From assembly GCF_018333215.1 (NCBI RefSeq), contig NZ_BORO01000002.1:62001-126000 (forward strand): a stretch of 64,000 nt of DNA, in the 5' to 3' direction. Source of the DNA: Oceanobacillus sp. J11TS1. Its GTDB lineage: Bacteria; Bacillota; Bacilli; Bacillales; Amphibacillaceae. Shown in pieces: positions 24,890 to 34,500 of the stretch. The position numbers were made by a program, and so were the translations under genes. The notes beneath the pieces were generated by a model. It was not told the DNA's origin and searched no databases. It saw only the letters and a program-made list of their open reading frames with translations. How positions within the stretch are numbered: the stretch's first letter is position 1; each line of letters opens with the position of its first letter.

Positions 24890-25729
24890 TTGCCTATACA
24901 ATGGTTTCCAGGTCATATGGCGAAAGCACGAAGAGAAGTACAGGAGCAATTAAAATTAGTTGACTTCGTGATTGAATTAGTTGATGCCAGAGCACCATAC
25001 TCATCGCAAAATCCCATGCTGCAAGAAGTTTTAGGGCAAAAACCAAAGCTTATCTTGCTGATGAAGAAGGATTTAGCTGATTCAGAAAAAACAGCGGAAT
25101 GGATAGCGAGCTACCGCAAAAAGGGTGTGCAAGCAGCAGCGGTTGATGTGAATCAAAAAGGAGATATAGGGCAGGTTATTCAATTAGCTAAAGCAATGGG
25201 GCAAGAAAAAATGGATAAACTCCGAAAAAAGGGGATTAAACCGAGACCAGCCAGAGCAATGATTGTTGGTATTCCAAACGTTGGCAAGTCTACTTTAATC
25301 AATCGGCTTGCGAATAAAAAGATAGCTAAAACAGGGGACCGTCCGGGAATTACAAAACAGCAGTTATGGATAAAGATAAAGAAAGACTTTGAATTATTAG
25401 ATACACCTGGTATTTTATGGCCGAAATTTGAAGAAGAAATAGTTGGGTATCGACTTGCGGCTATTGGAACGATAAAAGATCAGTTACTCCCGCTTCAAGA
25501 TGTAACAGCTTTTATTATTCGGTTTTTATTTGAGGAATACCCGAATCGTTTAAAAGAACGCTATGAGATCGAGGATAGTTCTGATATGGTAGAATTATTT
25601 GAAGGAATAGGAAGAAAAAGAGGCGCATTGGAAAGTGGAGGTCATGTTAATTTTGACAAAGTAGCAGATATCGTATTGCAGGACCTGCGCTCAGGAAAGC
25701 TGGGTAAATTTACCTTAGAACAGCCTTAA
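24890..25729 (+). CDS. rbgA: Ribosome biogenesis GTPase RbgA (YlqF)
   Basis: 279 residues, circularly permuted GTPase needed late in 50S assembly. Start is TTG at 24890 (MPIQWFPGHMAKARRE), with GAAAGGAG 10 bases upstream; an ATG at 24800 adds an unrelated segment. Motif order is G4-G5-G1-G2-G3: G1 GIPNVGKST (~127-135), GDRPGIT, G3 DTPGILWPKF. The C-terminal ANTAR-like RNA-binding domain ends in RSGKLGKFTLEQP. Odd: the G4 motif reads MKKD at 58-61 instead of NKxD, so the Asn that reads the guanine base is Met here. Other parts look intact, so I do not regard it as a pseudogene. Confidence 0.95.
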   Translation: MPIQWFPGHMAKARREVQEQLKLVDFVIELVDARAPYSSQNPMLQEVLGQKPKLILLMKKDLADSEKTAEWIASYRKKGVQAAAVDVNQKGDIGQVIQLAKAMGQEKMDKLRKKGIKPRPARAMIVGIPNVGKSTLINRLANKKIAKTGDRPGITKQQLWIKIKKDFELLDTPGILWPKFEEEIVGYRLAAIGTIKDQLLPLQDVTAFIIRFLFEEYPNRLKERYEIEDSSDMVELFEGIGRKRGALESGGHVNFDKVADIVLQDLRSGKLGKFTLEQP

Positions 25730-25797
25730 AAATATTTTATAAAAGTTCGCTAAAATACGTGCATAAAAGTGAAATACTCGCATGTCCAACAATTAAC

Positions 25798-25839
25798 AGC
25801 CTGCAAGGGATTTTTTCTTTGTAGGCTATTTTCATTTTA
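25798..25839 (+). terminator. Rho-independent terminator after rbgA
   Basis: AGCCTGCAA / TTGTAGGCT stem (one G-U pair) with a 13-base loop, then ATTTTCATTTT. Confidence 0.75.
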
Positions 25840-25907
25840 TATTTTAAGAAAAACGATTACTTAACATGCTAGATGAGATGACGATAATAAAAGAAAGTAG
25901 GATAGGT

Positions 25908-26678
25908 ATGAAAAAGCAATCTATTACAGAAATTAAAGCATTATTAAACGAAGATAATCTAACACCAGAAAAATGGGAAGCCTTGCTCCAGGATGAAAGA
26001 AAAGGTGTACAGACTCTTTTGAAATCGTATCATCGTAAAAAGGAGCGAGAAAAACGTTTGATTCAACGGTTTGAAGAGATGCGTCACTATGAAAATAAAG
26101 CCTATCAGAATGGTTTCGAGTGGATTGCTGGTGTAGATGAGGTTGGAAGAGGACCGCTTGCAGGACCGGTTGTTGCGGCTGCGGTGATTCTGCCTAAAGA
26201 TTTTCGTCTAATCGGTTTAGATGATTCTAAAAAATTAAAAGAAGAGGTAAGAGAAGAATATAGTACATATATTAAGGAGCATGCCATTTGCTATCATATT
26301 TCCTTTATAGAAAATCAAATCATTGATGGAATTAATATTTATGAAGCGACAAAGCAGGCAATGTATGAAGCATTAGCTGGGTTAACGACACCACCTGACC
26401 ATGTGCTGGTTGACGCACTTCACTTACCTAATCTAAATTGCTCTCAAGAAGCTATCATCAAAGGGGATGCCTCTAGTATTAGTATTGCTGCTGCCAGTGT
26501 CCTGGCAAAAGTAGCACGTGACCAATTTATGAAGGAACTGGATAAGAAATATCCTGGTTATGGTTTTGATAAAAATATGGGCTATGGAACGAAAGCGCAT
26601 TTAAAAGGGTTGGAAGAATATGGTGCGACACCTTATCACCGAACATCTTTTGCACCTGTTAAAACACTTGGAAAATGA
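25908..26678 (+). CDS. rnhB: Ribonuclease HII
   Basis: 256 residues, cleaving RNA in RNA-DNA hybrids, including single ribonucleotides. The catalytic region starts IAGVDEVGRGPLAGPVVAAAV with Asp77 and Glu78; DDSKKLKEE, VDALHLP and IIKGDASSISIAAASVLAKVARD supply the rest, and GYGFDKNMGYGTKAHLKGL closes the site. The ~70-residue N-terminal helical extension is typical of Bacillus RNase HII. The ATG at 25908 matches the family start; an upstream ATG at 25866 has no ribosome site. Confidence 0.96.
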   Translation: MKKQSITEIKALLNEDNLTPEKWEALLQDERKGVQTLLKSYHRKKEREKRLIQRFEEMRHYENKAYQNGFEWIAGVDEVGRGPLAGPVVAAAVILPKDFRLIGLDDSKKLKEEVREEYSTYIKEHAICYHISFIENQIIDGINIYEATKQAMYEALAGLTTPPDHVLVDALHLPNLNCSQEAIIKGDASSISIAAASVLAKVARDQFMKELDKKYPGYGFDKNMGYGTKAHLKGLEEYGATPYHRTSFAPVKTLGK

Positions 26679-26699
26679 TATAGAAAAAGAGGGGAAACC

Positions 26700-28403
26700 A
26701 TGAGAATTCAAGAGAATATAGCAGTGGGTAAGCTATCGCAATCATCGAAAGCCGGTTTGCTTCGTAATATGAAATCGGGAGATATTTTACAAGGCACGGT
26801 GAAGCAGCTCTACCCAAATCATAAAGCGGTTATTCACATGCAAGGAAATCAGCTTATTGCTCAGCTTGAGGCCTCTCTTTCTGTCGGAGGAAAATATTTT
26901 TTTCAAGTAACATCAAATGAAGGGAAAATGCCCAAGCTACAAGTACTTACAGGTGAGCAGCAAAATGGGAATCATATGGTAAGTAATCTTCTGCAGCAAT
27001 TAGGGATAAAAGAATCGAAGCTATCTTCTCAAATAGTAAATTCGCTTGTAAAAGAGCAAGTTCCGATACAGCAACCTCAATTAATGCAAGTTATTCGATA
27101 TTTACAGGATAATAAGATGTCTTTTCAGCAAGCCCAGCCGATTGTGATGCAATTAATGAAATCGCGAATTCCAGTTACAGATGCAACTTTCCAAGCGCTA
27201 CAAGCATTTCAAAATGGGAGTCTCAGTGAGAATTTGCAGGCGCTGGAACGTTCTTTATTACCAAATCAGCAACCAATAATAAGGGCAGAATTAGAACATG
27301 TTTTAAGAGGATTTCCCTCTCAAGAAAGTGCTGTAAGAGCGATGCTTATTGCTGATGTGCAGCAGGCCAAGCCAATGCTATTCCCACTCTTGCAAAACCT
27401 CGGTTTCATTTCTAAAGCGATGGATAAACAGGCATGGGCAAAAATTTTACAACAGTGGAATCCGTCATCTTCGCAAACCCAAGGAACAATAAATCCACCA
27501 TTTACAACGAGTTTCGAAGGGCTAAAGGATCAGCTTCAGCCTATTTTAACAAATCATAAGCGATGGATGTCAGAAGCAAATGCATTGCATGGAATGGATA
27601 CACCACAGAGTAATTCCTCTAAGATGCAGACAAGCTTAGAAGCGCATTTTTCAAATAATCCACAAGTTATGCAAGGATATAAAGAGCAGGATCGTCATTT
27701 AGTTGAACCTCTCATGGAGCCAAAGAACTATCAAGCCTTAGAACGGCTCATAAAGATTTGGACAGCCTCAGGTGAAAATATTATCAATAATCCAAAAGAG
27801 CAATTTTTGCAGCAGCTCAGATGGGTGCTTCATGATGCCGGCATCCATGCGGAGAGTGCACTGAAAACAGAAGGAGCGAATGGTATGCATTTCAAGCATC
27901 TGTTGTTAGAAATGATTCAAGCCAGCAGTGGGGGCAGTGGCAAAGAAAATGCACAGCAGGTCGTCCATTTTTTGAATGGTATGCAATTAAATAATATGCA
28001 TGACAGCAATTATTTTATTCAAGCGAATATACAGCTACCCAGTCAGAAGTTCGGTTTATCCAAGGATATTCATTTACAGTTTGAAGGTAAGAAAACAAGG
28101 GATGGGAAGATTGATCCAGAATGTTGCCGTATTATTTTCGATTTGGAGCTGCAACGTATGAAAGAAACAATTGTTGATTTACATGTTCAAAGGAAGGCAT
28201 TAGCCATTACGATTTATAATGATCAAGCTACTACACCGGCTGTTGTCGATAAACTTCGGCCGAGCCTGCAAGAAGCTTTACTGAAGTTGAATTATGAGCT
28301 GACAACAATTGTTTGTAAGCCGTTTACAGAAGTAGATAAGCAGCAATTCGTAAAACCCTCAGACGAGAAAGCCAATTACAGAAAGGTGGATTTTCGAGTA
28401 TGA
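26700..28403 (+). CDS. ylqG: YlqG-like protein with FliK-type C-terminal domain
   Basis: 567 residues, rich in Gln, Asn and Ser with low-complexity central segments and no signal peptide. By position (rnhB - this - FlhB-like ylqH - sucC) it is the orthologue of B. subtilis YlqG. The last ~110 residues (LQFEGKKTRDGKID..CRIIFDLELQRMKETIVDLHVQ..ALAITIY) have the length and beta-alpha-beta pattern of the hook-length control protein FliK C-terminal domain. I infer a FliK-like partner for the FlhB C-terminal-like protein next door, whose start it overlaps by 4 bases. No experimental role is known to me. GAGGGGAAA precedes the ATG. Confidence 0.75.
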   Translation: MRIQENIAVGKLSQSSKAGLLRNMKSGDILQGTVKQLYPNHKAVIHMQGNQLIAQLEASLSVGGKYFFQVTSNEGKMPKLQVLTGEQQNGNHMVSNLLQQLGIKESKLSSQIVNSLVKEQVPIQQPQLMQVIRYLQDNKMSFQQAQPIVMQLMKSRIPVTDATFQALQAFQNGSLSENLQALERSLLPNQQPIIRAELEHVLRGFPSQESAVRAMLIADVQQAKPMLFPLLQNLGFISKAMDKQAWAKILQQWNPSSSQTQGTINPPFTTSFEGLKDQLQPILTNHKRWMSEANALHGMDTPQSNSSKMQTSLEAHFSNNPQVMQGYKEQDRHLVEPLMEPKNYQALERLIKIWTASGENIINNPKEQFLQQLRWVLHDAGIHAESALKTEGANGMHFKHLLLEMIQASSGGSGKENAQQVVHFLNGMQLNNMHDSNYFIQANIQLPSQKFGLSKDIHLQFEGKKTRDGKIDPECCRIIFDLELQRMKETIVDLHVQRKALAITIYNDQATTPAVVDKLRPSLQEALLKLNYELTTIVCKPFTEVDKQQFVKPSDEKANYRKVDFRV

Positions 28404-28681
28404 ATGAAAAACGAAAAAAAGCAGTTGCCCTAAGTTACGAGAAAAATGTAGCGGATGCTCCAAAAGTAACCGCATCAGGTAAAGGGGTTTTGGCAGAAGA
28501 AATATTAGATCGTGCTCGTGAGCATCATATTCCTATATTAGAAGACCCTTCCTTAGTAGAAGTATTAGCAGAATTAAAGGTGAATGAAACGATACCTGAG
28601 GAACTATTTCAGGTCGTTTCTGAAGTATTTGCGTTTATTTATCATGCAGATAAACAAACTGGAGAAGGAATAGGGAAATAA
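28400..28681 (+). CDS. ylqH: FlhB C-terminal-domain-like protein (YlqH/FhlB)
   Basis: 93 residues resembling only the cytoplasmic C-terminal domain of the flagellar export switch FlhB: ALSYEKNVADAPKVTASGKGVLAEEILDRAREHHIPILEDPSLVEVL and EVFAFIYHADK line up with the equivalent FlhB stretch downstream of NPTH. It lacks membrane segments and the NPTH autocleavage motif, like the FlhX/FhlB proteins that can partly replace the cleaved C-terminal piece of FlhB. The ATG overlaps the ylqG stop (ATGA), so the two are coupled. It lies 10 kb before the fla/che operon, which has its own full-length flhB. Confidence 0.88.
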   Translation: MNEKRKKAVALSYEKNVADAPKVTASGKGVLAEEILDRAREHHIPILEDPSLVEVLAELKVNETIPEELFQVVSEVFAFIYHADKQTGEGIGK

Positions 28682-28705
28682 TATTAAATTTATATTTCCT
28701 ATTTC

Positions 28706-28734
28706 TTGTTTATTTTATGTATTTTTAATACAAT
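28706..28734 (+). promoter_or_regulatory. SigA promoter of sucCD
   Basis: TTGTTT, 17-base spacer, TACAAT, 33 bases before the sucC start codon. Confidence 0.7.
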
Positions 28735-28767
28735 AGAGTTGCACTGATTTTGATAGGAGGATGGAAG

Positions 28768-29928
28768 ATGAACATTCATGAGTACCAAGGTAAACAAGTT
28801 TTACGAGAATTTGGTGTAAAAGTTCCGAACGGCCATGTCGCTTATACAGTAGATGAAGCTGTAGAAGCAGCAGAAAAGCTTGGCTCATCTGTAACCGTTG
28901 TCAAAGCGCAAATCCATGCGGGTGGACGCGGGAAAGCCGGCGGGGTTAAGGTTGCAAAAAGCTTAGAGGAAGTTCGTACATATGCGGATGAAATTTTAGG
29001 AAAGACACTTGTAACACATCAAAATGGCCCAGACGGCACGGTAGTAAAACGTTTACTTATTGAAGAAGGTTGTGATATTCAAAAAGAATATTACGTAGGG
29101 GTAGTCCTTGACCGTGCGACGTCAAGGGTTGTAATGATGGCATCTGAAGAAGGTGGCACAGAAATTGAAGAGGTAGCAGAAGCAACACCTGAAAAAATCT
29201 TTAAAGAGGTAATTGATCCGGTGGTTGGTCTAGCACCTTATCAAGCTAGAAGACTCGCATTTAATATTAATATTCCAGATGAATTAATAGGTAAGGCAGT
29301 TAAATTTATGACCGCATTATATGAAGCATTTGTGTCGAAAGACTGTTCTATCGCAGAAATTAATCCGCTTGTAACAACAGGGGATAATGAAGTGCTTGCA
29401 TTAGATGCAAAATTAAACTTTGATGATAATGCTCTTTATCGTCATCCGGATATAGCAGAGCTGCGTGACTTAGGGGAAGAGGATGAGAAAGAAATCCAAG
29501 CTTCTAAGTATGACTTAAGCTATGTTTCCTTAGACGGAAATATCGGATGTATGGTAAACGGTGCTGGGTTGGCGATGTCTACGATGGATATTATTAAACA
29601 TTATGGCGGCGATCCGGCTAACTTCCTTGATGTAGGGGGCGGTGCTACAGCCGAAAAAGTAACAGAAGCATTTAAAATCATTCTTTCAGATAAAAATGTG
29701 AAAGGTATTTTTGTAAACATTTTTGGTGGAATTATGAAATGTGATGTCATTGCTGAAGGCGTTGTTGAAGCGACAAAACAAATGGGCTTAACGATTCCGC
29801 TAGTTGTTCGCCTAGAAGGTACAAATGTAGATCGCGGAAAAGAGATTTTAGATGAATCCGGCTTGAATATTACATCTGCATCCTCTATGGCAGATGGAGC
29901 GGAGAAAATTGTTGCTGCAGTTAAATAA
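28768..29928 (+). CDS. sucC: Succinyl-CoA ligase, beta subunit
   Basis: 386 residues. With SucD it interconverts succinyl-CoA and succinate with ADP or GDP phosphorylation in the TCA cycle. Starts [17 protein letters not shown]; the ATP-grasp domain includes [16 protein letters not shown], and the CoA-ligase domain has [18 protein letters not shown] and [17 protein letters not shown]. The ATG at 28768 follows TAGGAGGATGG; the ATG at 28750 would overlap it. sucD follows after 51 bases. Confidence 0.97.
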   Translation: MNIHEYQGKQVLREFGVKVPNGHVAYTVDEAVEAAEKLGSSVTVVKAQIHAGGRGKAGGVKVAKSLEEVRTYADEILGKTLVTHQNGPDGTVVKRLLIEEGCDIQKEYYVGVVLDRATSRVVMMASEEGGTEIEEVAEATPEKIFKEVIDPVVGLAPYQARRLAFNINIPDELIGKAVKFMTALYEAFVSKDCSIAEINPLVTTGDNEVLALDAKLNFDDNALYRHPDIAELRDLGEEDEKEIQASKYDLSYVSLDGNIGCMVNGAGLAMSTMDIIKHYGGDPANFLDVGGGATAEKVTEAFKIILSDKNVKGIFVNIFGGIMKCDVIAEGVVEATKQMGLTIPLVVRLEGTNVDRGKEILDESGLNITSASSMADGAEKIVAAVK

Positions 29929-29979
29929 AGTAGTTACCGTTATGTTGTTGACTTACAAATAGGAAAGGATGGACTTAGG

Positions 29980-30882
29980 ATGAGCGTTTATATAAATAAA
30001 GATACAAAAGTAATCGTCCAAGGAATTACAGGTGGGACAGCACGTTTCCATACCAAACAAATGCTAGAATATGGTACAAAAATTGTTGGCGGTGTTACTC
30101 CAAAAAAAGCAGGCACAGAAGTAGAAGGCGTACCTGTTTTTAATACAGTTGATGACGCTGTAAAAGCCACTGGAGCAACTGCGTCTGTTATTTATGTGCC
30201 AGCTCCTTTTGCTGCAGATGCAATTATAGAAGCAACAGATGCAGGTCTTGACTTAGTTATCTGTATTACAGAGCATATTCCAGTAATGGATATGGTCAAA
30301 GTAAAACGCTATATGGAAGGCAAGAAAACCCGGCTTGTCGGACCAAACTGCCCTGGTGTGATTACAGCAGATGAAACAAAAATTGGCATTATGCCAGGAT
30401 ACATCCATAAAAAAGGGCATATTGGTGTTGTTTCTCGCTCAGGTACATTAACCTATGAAGCAGTACATCAATTAACACAGGCTGGTTATGGACAAACAAC
30501 AGCTGTTGGGATTGGCGGAGATCCTGTCAATGGAACAAACTTTATTGATGTGCTAGATGAATTTAACAGAGATCCAGAAACAGAAGCGGTTATCATGATT
30601 GGTGAAATCGGCGGTACTGCTGAAGAAGAAGCTGCTGAATGGGTGAAAGCAAACATGAAAAAACCAGTAGTAGGATTTATTGGCGGTGTTACCGCGCCTC
30701 CAGGAAAACGTATGGGACATGCTGGTGCTATTATCTCAGGAGGAAAAGGTACAGCCGATGAGAAAATCCGTATCATGGAATCTTGCGGTATTAAAGTAGC
30801 TGATACTCCAGCTGTTATGGGGGAAACAATGATTCAAGCTTTAAAAGAAAATGGTTTAGAAGAGAAATGTAAAACACACTAA
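29980..30882 (+). CDS. sucD: Succinyl-CoA ligase, alpha subunit
   Basis: 300 residues. N-terminal CoA-binding Rossmann domain ([19 protein letters not shown], then GGVTPKKAG), [10 protein letters not shown], and the C-terminal flavodoxin-like domain with the phosphohistidine loop: His247 in [15 protein letters not shown] receives phosphate during catalysis. AGGAAAGGA is upstream of the ATG. It closes the sucCD operon and is followed by a long stem terminator. Confidence 0.97.
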   Translation: MSVYINKDTKVIVQGITGGTARFHTKQMLEYGTKIVGGVTPKKAGTEVEGVPVFNTVDDAVKATGATASVIYVPAPFAADAIIEATDAGLDLVICITEHIPVMDMVKVKRYMEGKKTRLVGPNCPGVITADETKIGIMPGYIHKKGHIGVVSRSGTLTYEAVHQLTQAGYGQTTAVGIGGDPVNGTNFIDVLDEFNRDPETEAVIMIGEIGGTAEEEAAEWVKANMKKPVVGFIGGVTAPPGKRMGHAGAIISGGKGTADEKIRIMESCGIKVADTPAVMGETMIQALKENGLEEKCKTH

Positions 30883-30894
30883 GCTATATTTAAT

Positions 30895-30984
30895 AGAAGC
30901 CTGGAAGAAAATGCAACTTCTTTCTATGGAGAGTTTTTTCATCTCTGAGGATGGAAGCGGATTTTTCTCTAGGCTTCTTCTTTT
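30895..30984 (+). terminator. Long-stem terminator after sucCD
   Basis: AGAAGCCTGGAAGAAAA pairs with TTTTTCTCTAGGCTTCT across a ~52-base insert that itself holds an AGAG..CTCT stem. It ends in TCTTTT. The two-tier stem may be an ancient paired repeat. Confidence 0.6.
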
Positions 30985-31094
30985 ACATGGGAGAAAACGA
31001 TGGAAAGTTAATGGTACGTGTATAAGAAAACAAAGGGTTTACTAATAGGCTTGTCAAATGAAGTTTCTCTACTATTGAAAGGAGAGTTATAGAA

Positions 31095-31994
31095 GTGGAA
31101 TATAATTTAGATCGATTCGATTTGATTCATCTCACAAGATGCCGGTATGCAACGCGTGCATTTATTCGAAAATGGTTGAAAATAGATCCAACCTTAAGGT
31201 TAATATATCAAATGACACCTCAAGAATTGTCAAAAATTATTCGAATTCCTCAACAAAAAGCACAAATCCTCCTTAATGACCTCCATCATAATCCGTTGAA
31301 AAAGAAAATTTTGGAAGAATCAAGAGATTTCCATATCATCACAATAGTTGACGAATATTATCCTAGTATGTTAAATACAATTAAAGATGCCCCGATAGTT
31401 TTGTATGGAGCAGGGAACCTTGATCTTTTAAAAATGCAACCGACCATAAGTGTCATTGGTACAAGAAATCCATCCAATGAAGCATATAAAAAACTTGCCT
31501 ATACAATTGCCCCACTTGTAGACGCGAAATGGGTCATTGTCAGCGGGATGGCTAGAGGGGTTGATAGTATGGCACATCGGTTGACATTAGGAAGGAAAGG
31601 GAATACGATTGCTGTTTTAGGCAGCGGATTTCATGCCATTTATCCGAGAGAACATATTTCTCTATATAAACAAATTGTAAATGAAGGCTTAGTCCTGTCA
31701 GAATACCCGCCTGATCAAAACCCTCAAAGATATCATTTTCCTGAAAGAAACCGGATTATAAGCGGTTTGACAATGGGAACCGTAGTTATTGAGGCAATGA
31801 GAAAAAGTGGAACGATGATTACTGTGGAGCAAGCTCTTGATCAAGGAAGAGACGTATTTGCAGTACCAGGTAATCCACTTTTAGAGCAATGTACTGGATG
31901 CAATGAACTTATCCAAGATGGCGCAAAATTGATCCAAACTGCCGAAGATATTTTTACAGAGTGGAATTATTGTTTTAAATTATTCAATAAGTAG
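31095..31994 (+). CDS. dprA: DNA-processing protein DprA (Smf)
   Basis: 299 residues, the size of B. subtilis DprA. It loads RecA on incoming single-stranded DNA in natural transformation. The Rossmann-like core has ISVIGTRNPSNEAYKKLAY, IVSGMARGVDSMAHRLTL, TIAVLGSGFHAIYPREH and FPERNRIISGLT, all family blocks. The start is GTG at 31095 with AAGGAGAG upstream. It may be expressed with topA, although topA has its own promoter overlapping the intergenic bases. Confidence 0.96.
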   Translation: MEYNLDRFDLIHLTRCRYATRAFIRKWLKIDPTLRLIYQMTPQELSKIIRIPQQKAQILLNDLHHNPLKKKILEESRDFHIITIVDEYYPSMLNTIKDAPIVLYGAGNLDLLKMQPTISVIGTRNPSNEAYKKLAYTIAPLVDAKWVIVSGMARGVDSMAHRLTLGRKGNTIAVLGSGFHAIYPREHISLYKQIVNEGLVLSEYPPDQNPQRYHFPERNRIISGLTMGTVVIEAMRKSGTMITVEQALDQGRDVFAVPGNPLLEQCTGCNELIQDGAKLIQTAEDIFTEWNYCFKLFNK

Positions 31995-31997
31995 TGA

Positions 31998-32026
31998 TTG
32001 ACAAAAACGTTTTCTATCTATAGTAT
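31998..32026 (+). promoter_or_regulatory. SigA promoter of topA
   Basis: Consensus TTGACA, 17-base spacer, TAGTAT, beginning 4 bases after the dprA stop. Confidence 0.8.
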
Positions 32027-32078
32027 TAGGAAAGATTTCTATTCGAAAATTGTCAACCTCATTATGGGAGGAAGGTAC

Positions 32079-34157
32079 ATGTCAGATTATCTCGTTATCG
32101 TTGAATCGCCAGCAAAAGCTAAGACGATTGAGCGATATTTAGGAAAAAAATATACAGTGAAAGCCTCTATGGGACATCTCCGTGATTTGCCCAAAAGTCA
32201 AATGGGGGTAGACGTAGAAGAAAACTACAAACCCAAATATATAACTATCCGCGGAAAAGGGGATATACTAAAAGACTTAAAAAAATCAGCCAAAAAAGCA
32301 AAGAAAATCTATCTTGCAGCCGACCCCGATCGTGAAGGAGAGGCAATTGCTTGGCATTTAGCACATATGTTAAATGTGGATGAGAAATCAAAATGCCGTG
32401 TTGTGTTTAATGAAATTACAAAGGATGCCATTAAAGAATCCTTTAAGCATCCTCGTCCGATAGATTTAGACTTAGTTGACGCGCAGCAAGCCCGTCGTAT
32501 CCTTGATCGATTAGTAGGTTACAATATTAGCCCTATATTATGGAAAAAAGTGAAAAAAGGGCTGAGTGCTGGACGTGTGCAATCTGTTGCTTTAAAAATG
32601 ATTATCGATAGAGAAAAAGAAATTGAGAACTTTAAACCAGAAGAATACTGGTCCATTGATGCAATTTTTGCTAAGGATGATGAAACCTTTGAAGGTTCAT
32701 TCTATGGGGTAGACGGCAAGAAAACGCAGCTTAAAACAAAAGACGATGTAGAAGAAATTAAAAAGAAATTAGATGGAAAAGAGTTCACAATTAAAAGTGT
32801 GAAAAAAAGGGAGAGGAAACGAAACCCTGCCGTACCATTTACAACTTCATCGCTTCAACAGGAAGCAGCAAGAAAATTAAACTTCCGAGCAAAGAAAACG
32901 ATGATGATTGCGCAACAATTATATGAAGGTATTGACTTAGGACGCTCTTCTGGCGGAATTACAGGTTTAATTACTTATATGCGTACAGATTCTACCCGAA
33001 TTTCCGATTCAGCGAAAGAAGAGGCAAAGTCCTATATTCAAGATAAATATGGTGACAAATATCTTGGCAAGCAAGGTGCTACAAAGAATAAAAGCGGTGC
33101 TCAAGATGCCCATGAAGCTATTCGTCCAACATCAACGTTCCGAGATCCAAAAGAATTAAAAAATATTTTATCAAGAGATCAGTTACGATTGTATAAGTTA
33201 ATTTGGGAGCGTTTTGTTGCCAGTCAAATGTCACCAGCCGTAATGGATACGATGACGGTACACTTAACAAATAACGGTGTTGAATTCCGTGCAACCGGTT
33301 CAAAAATAAAATTTAAAGGCTTTATGAAGGTTTATGTAGAGGGTAATGATGATAACAAAAAAGAAGAAGACAAATTATTGCCAGAGCTAGAGGAAGGAAT
33401 GAAAGTCGATTCCAAAGAAGTCAAACCGAACCAACATTTTACACAGCCGCCTCCACGTTATACCGATGCAAGATTGGTAAAAACAATGGAAGAAATGGGT
33501 ATCGGCCGACCATCTACTTACGCTCCAACATTAGACACAATTCAGCGTAGAGGCTATGTATCTATGGATAACAAGCGATTTATACCTACTGAATTGGGCA
33601 CAATTGTCTGTGAACTTGTAGAAGAGTTCTTCCCGGAAGTTATTGATGCAGAGTTTACTGCAAAGATGGAGACAGATTTAGATTCCGTCGAGGAAGGGAA
33701 GACTGCTTGGATTCAAATCATTGATAATTTCTATCAGGATTTCAGTAAACGCCTCGAAAAAGCAGACGCTGAAATGGAAAAAGTAGAAATACGGGATGAA
33801 CCTGCTGGAATTACTTGTGAGGAATGTGGGCACGAAATGGTTTATAAAATGGGACGTTACGGGAAATTCCTGGCCTGTTCCAACTTCCCTGATTGCAGAA
33901 ATACCAAACCTATCTTAAAGAAAATAGGTGTCACCTGTCCAAAATGTCATAAAGGTGAAGTGGTAGAGAGAAAATCGAAGAAAAAAAGAACATTTTATGG
34001 ATGTGATCGTTTTCCAGACTGCGATTTTGTCTCATGGGATAAACCGATTGCCAGAACCTGTCCGCGATGTGATTCCATGCTAGTTGAAAAGAAAACTAAA
34101 AAAGAAACACAGGTTCAATGCTCTAATTGTGAATATAAAGAAGTTGCACAAAAATAG
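32079..34157 (+). CDS. topA: DNA topoisomerase I
   Basis: 692 residues. Type IA enzyme relaxing negative supercoils. The N-terminal Toprim domain begins [19 protein letters not shown] and holds [15 protein letters not shown]. The catalytic tyrosine is Tyr300 in [13 protein letters not shown]. The C-terminus carries three CxxC zinc ribbons ([44 protein letters not shown]). The start at 32079 has GGGAGGAAGG upstream; the longer in-frame start at 31998 lies in the promoter. The expected next gene, trmFO, is missing here. Confidence 0.97.
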   Translation: MSDYLVIVESPAKAKTIERYLGKKYTVKASMGHLRDLPKSQMGVDVEENYKPKYITIRGKGDILKDLKKSAKKAKKIYLAADPDREGEAIAWHLAHMLNVDEKSKCRVVFNEITKDAIKESFKHPRPIDLDLVDAQQARRILDRLVGYNISPILWKKVKKGLSAGRVQSVALKMIIDREKEIENFKPEEYWSIDAIFAKDDETFEGSFYGVDGKKTQLKTKDDVEEIKKKLDGKEFTIKSVKKRERKRNPAVPFTTSSLQQEAARKLNFRAKKTMMIAQQLYEGIDLGRSSGGITGLITYMRTDSTRISDSAKEEAKSYIQDKYGDKYLGKQGATKNKSGAQDAHEAIRPTSTFRDPKELKNILSRDQLRLYKLIWERFVASQMSPAVMDTMTVHLTNNGVEFRATGSKIKFKGFMKVYVEGNDDNKKEEDKLLPELEEGMKVDSKEVKPNQHFTQPPPRYTDARLVKTMEEMGIGRPSTYAPTLDTIQRRGYVSMDNKRFIPTELGTIVCELVEEFFPEVIDAEFTAKMETDLDSVEEGKTAWIQIIDNFYQDFSKRLEKADAEMEKVEIRDEPAGITCEECGHEMVYKMGRYGKFLACSNFPDCRNTKPILKKIGVTCPKCHKGEVVERKSKKKRTFYGCDRFPDCDFVSWDKPIARTCPRCDSMLVEKKTKKETQVQCSNCEYKEVAQK

Positions 34158-34181
34158 CTGGTCATTTGATTAGCTATTTTT
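34150..34181 (+). terminator. Rho-independent terminator overlapping the topA stop
   Basis: AAAAATAGCT / AGCTATTTTT stem with a 12-base loop and T tail; its left arm includes the topA stop codon. Confidence 0.8.
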
Positions 34182-34438
34182 GTTGTGGGCGATAATCGAT
34201 GATGGCTTTAAAGGAAATACTATATTATGTATAAAGTACGTTAAAGTTGACTAAAAATATAATAGTCATTATAATCTCTATTTGGTAAGGAAATACCCTT
34301 GACAGTTCTTTAAGGATCAATAAAGCTATCACGGCACAGTAATTAGCTTCCAAGTATCCATCTACTCCTTCTTCACTTAATTGAATTTTCCTAACCGTCA
34401 GCACCTTTCAGAATTTTATTGCAATTTTGTTAAATTCA
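34182..34438. other. Intergenic region where trmFO is expected
   Basis: No coding frame. In B. subtilis trmFO (gid) occupies this place between topA and xerC (codV). I see no recognisable remnant of it. A TTGACA at 34300-34305 lacks a good -10. Confidence 0.55.
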
Positions 34439-34467
34439 TTGCATTCTTATATGTATTATGCTATGCT
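34439..34467 (+). promoter_or_regulatory. SigA-type promoter of xerC-hslVU-codY
   Basis: TTGCAT, 17-base spacer, TATGCT, 33 bases upstream of the xerC start. The -10 is only moderate. Confidence 0.55.
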
Positions 34468-34500
34468 TTATCCGTTATACGATAATGAGGTGATTTCTGC

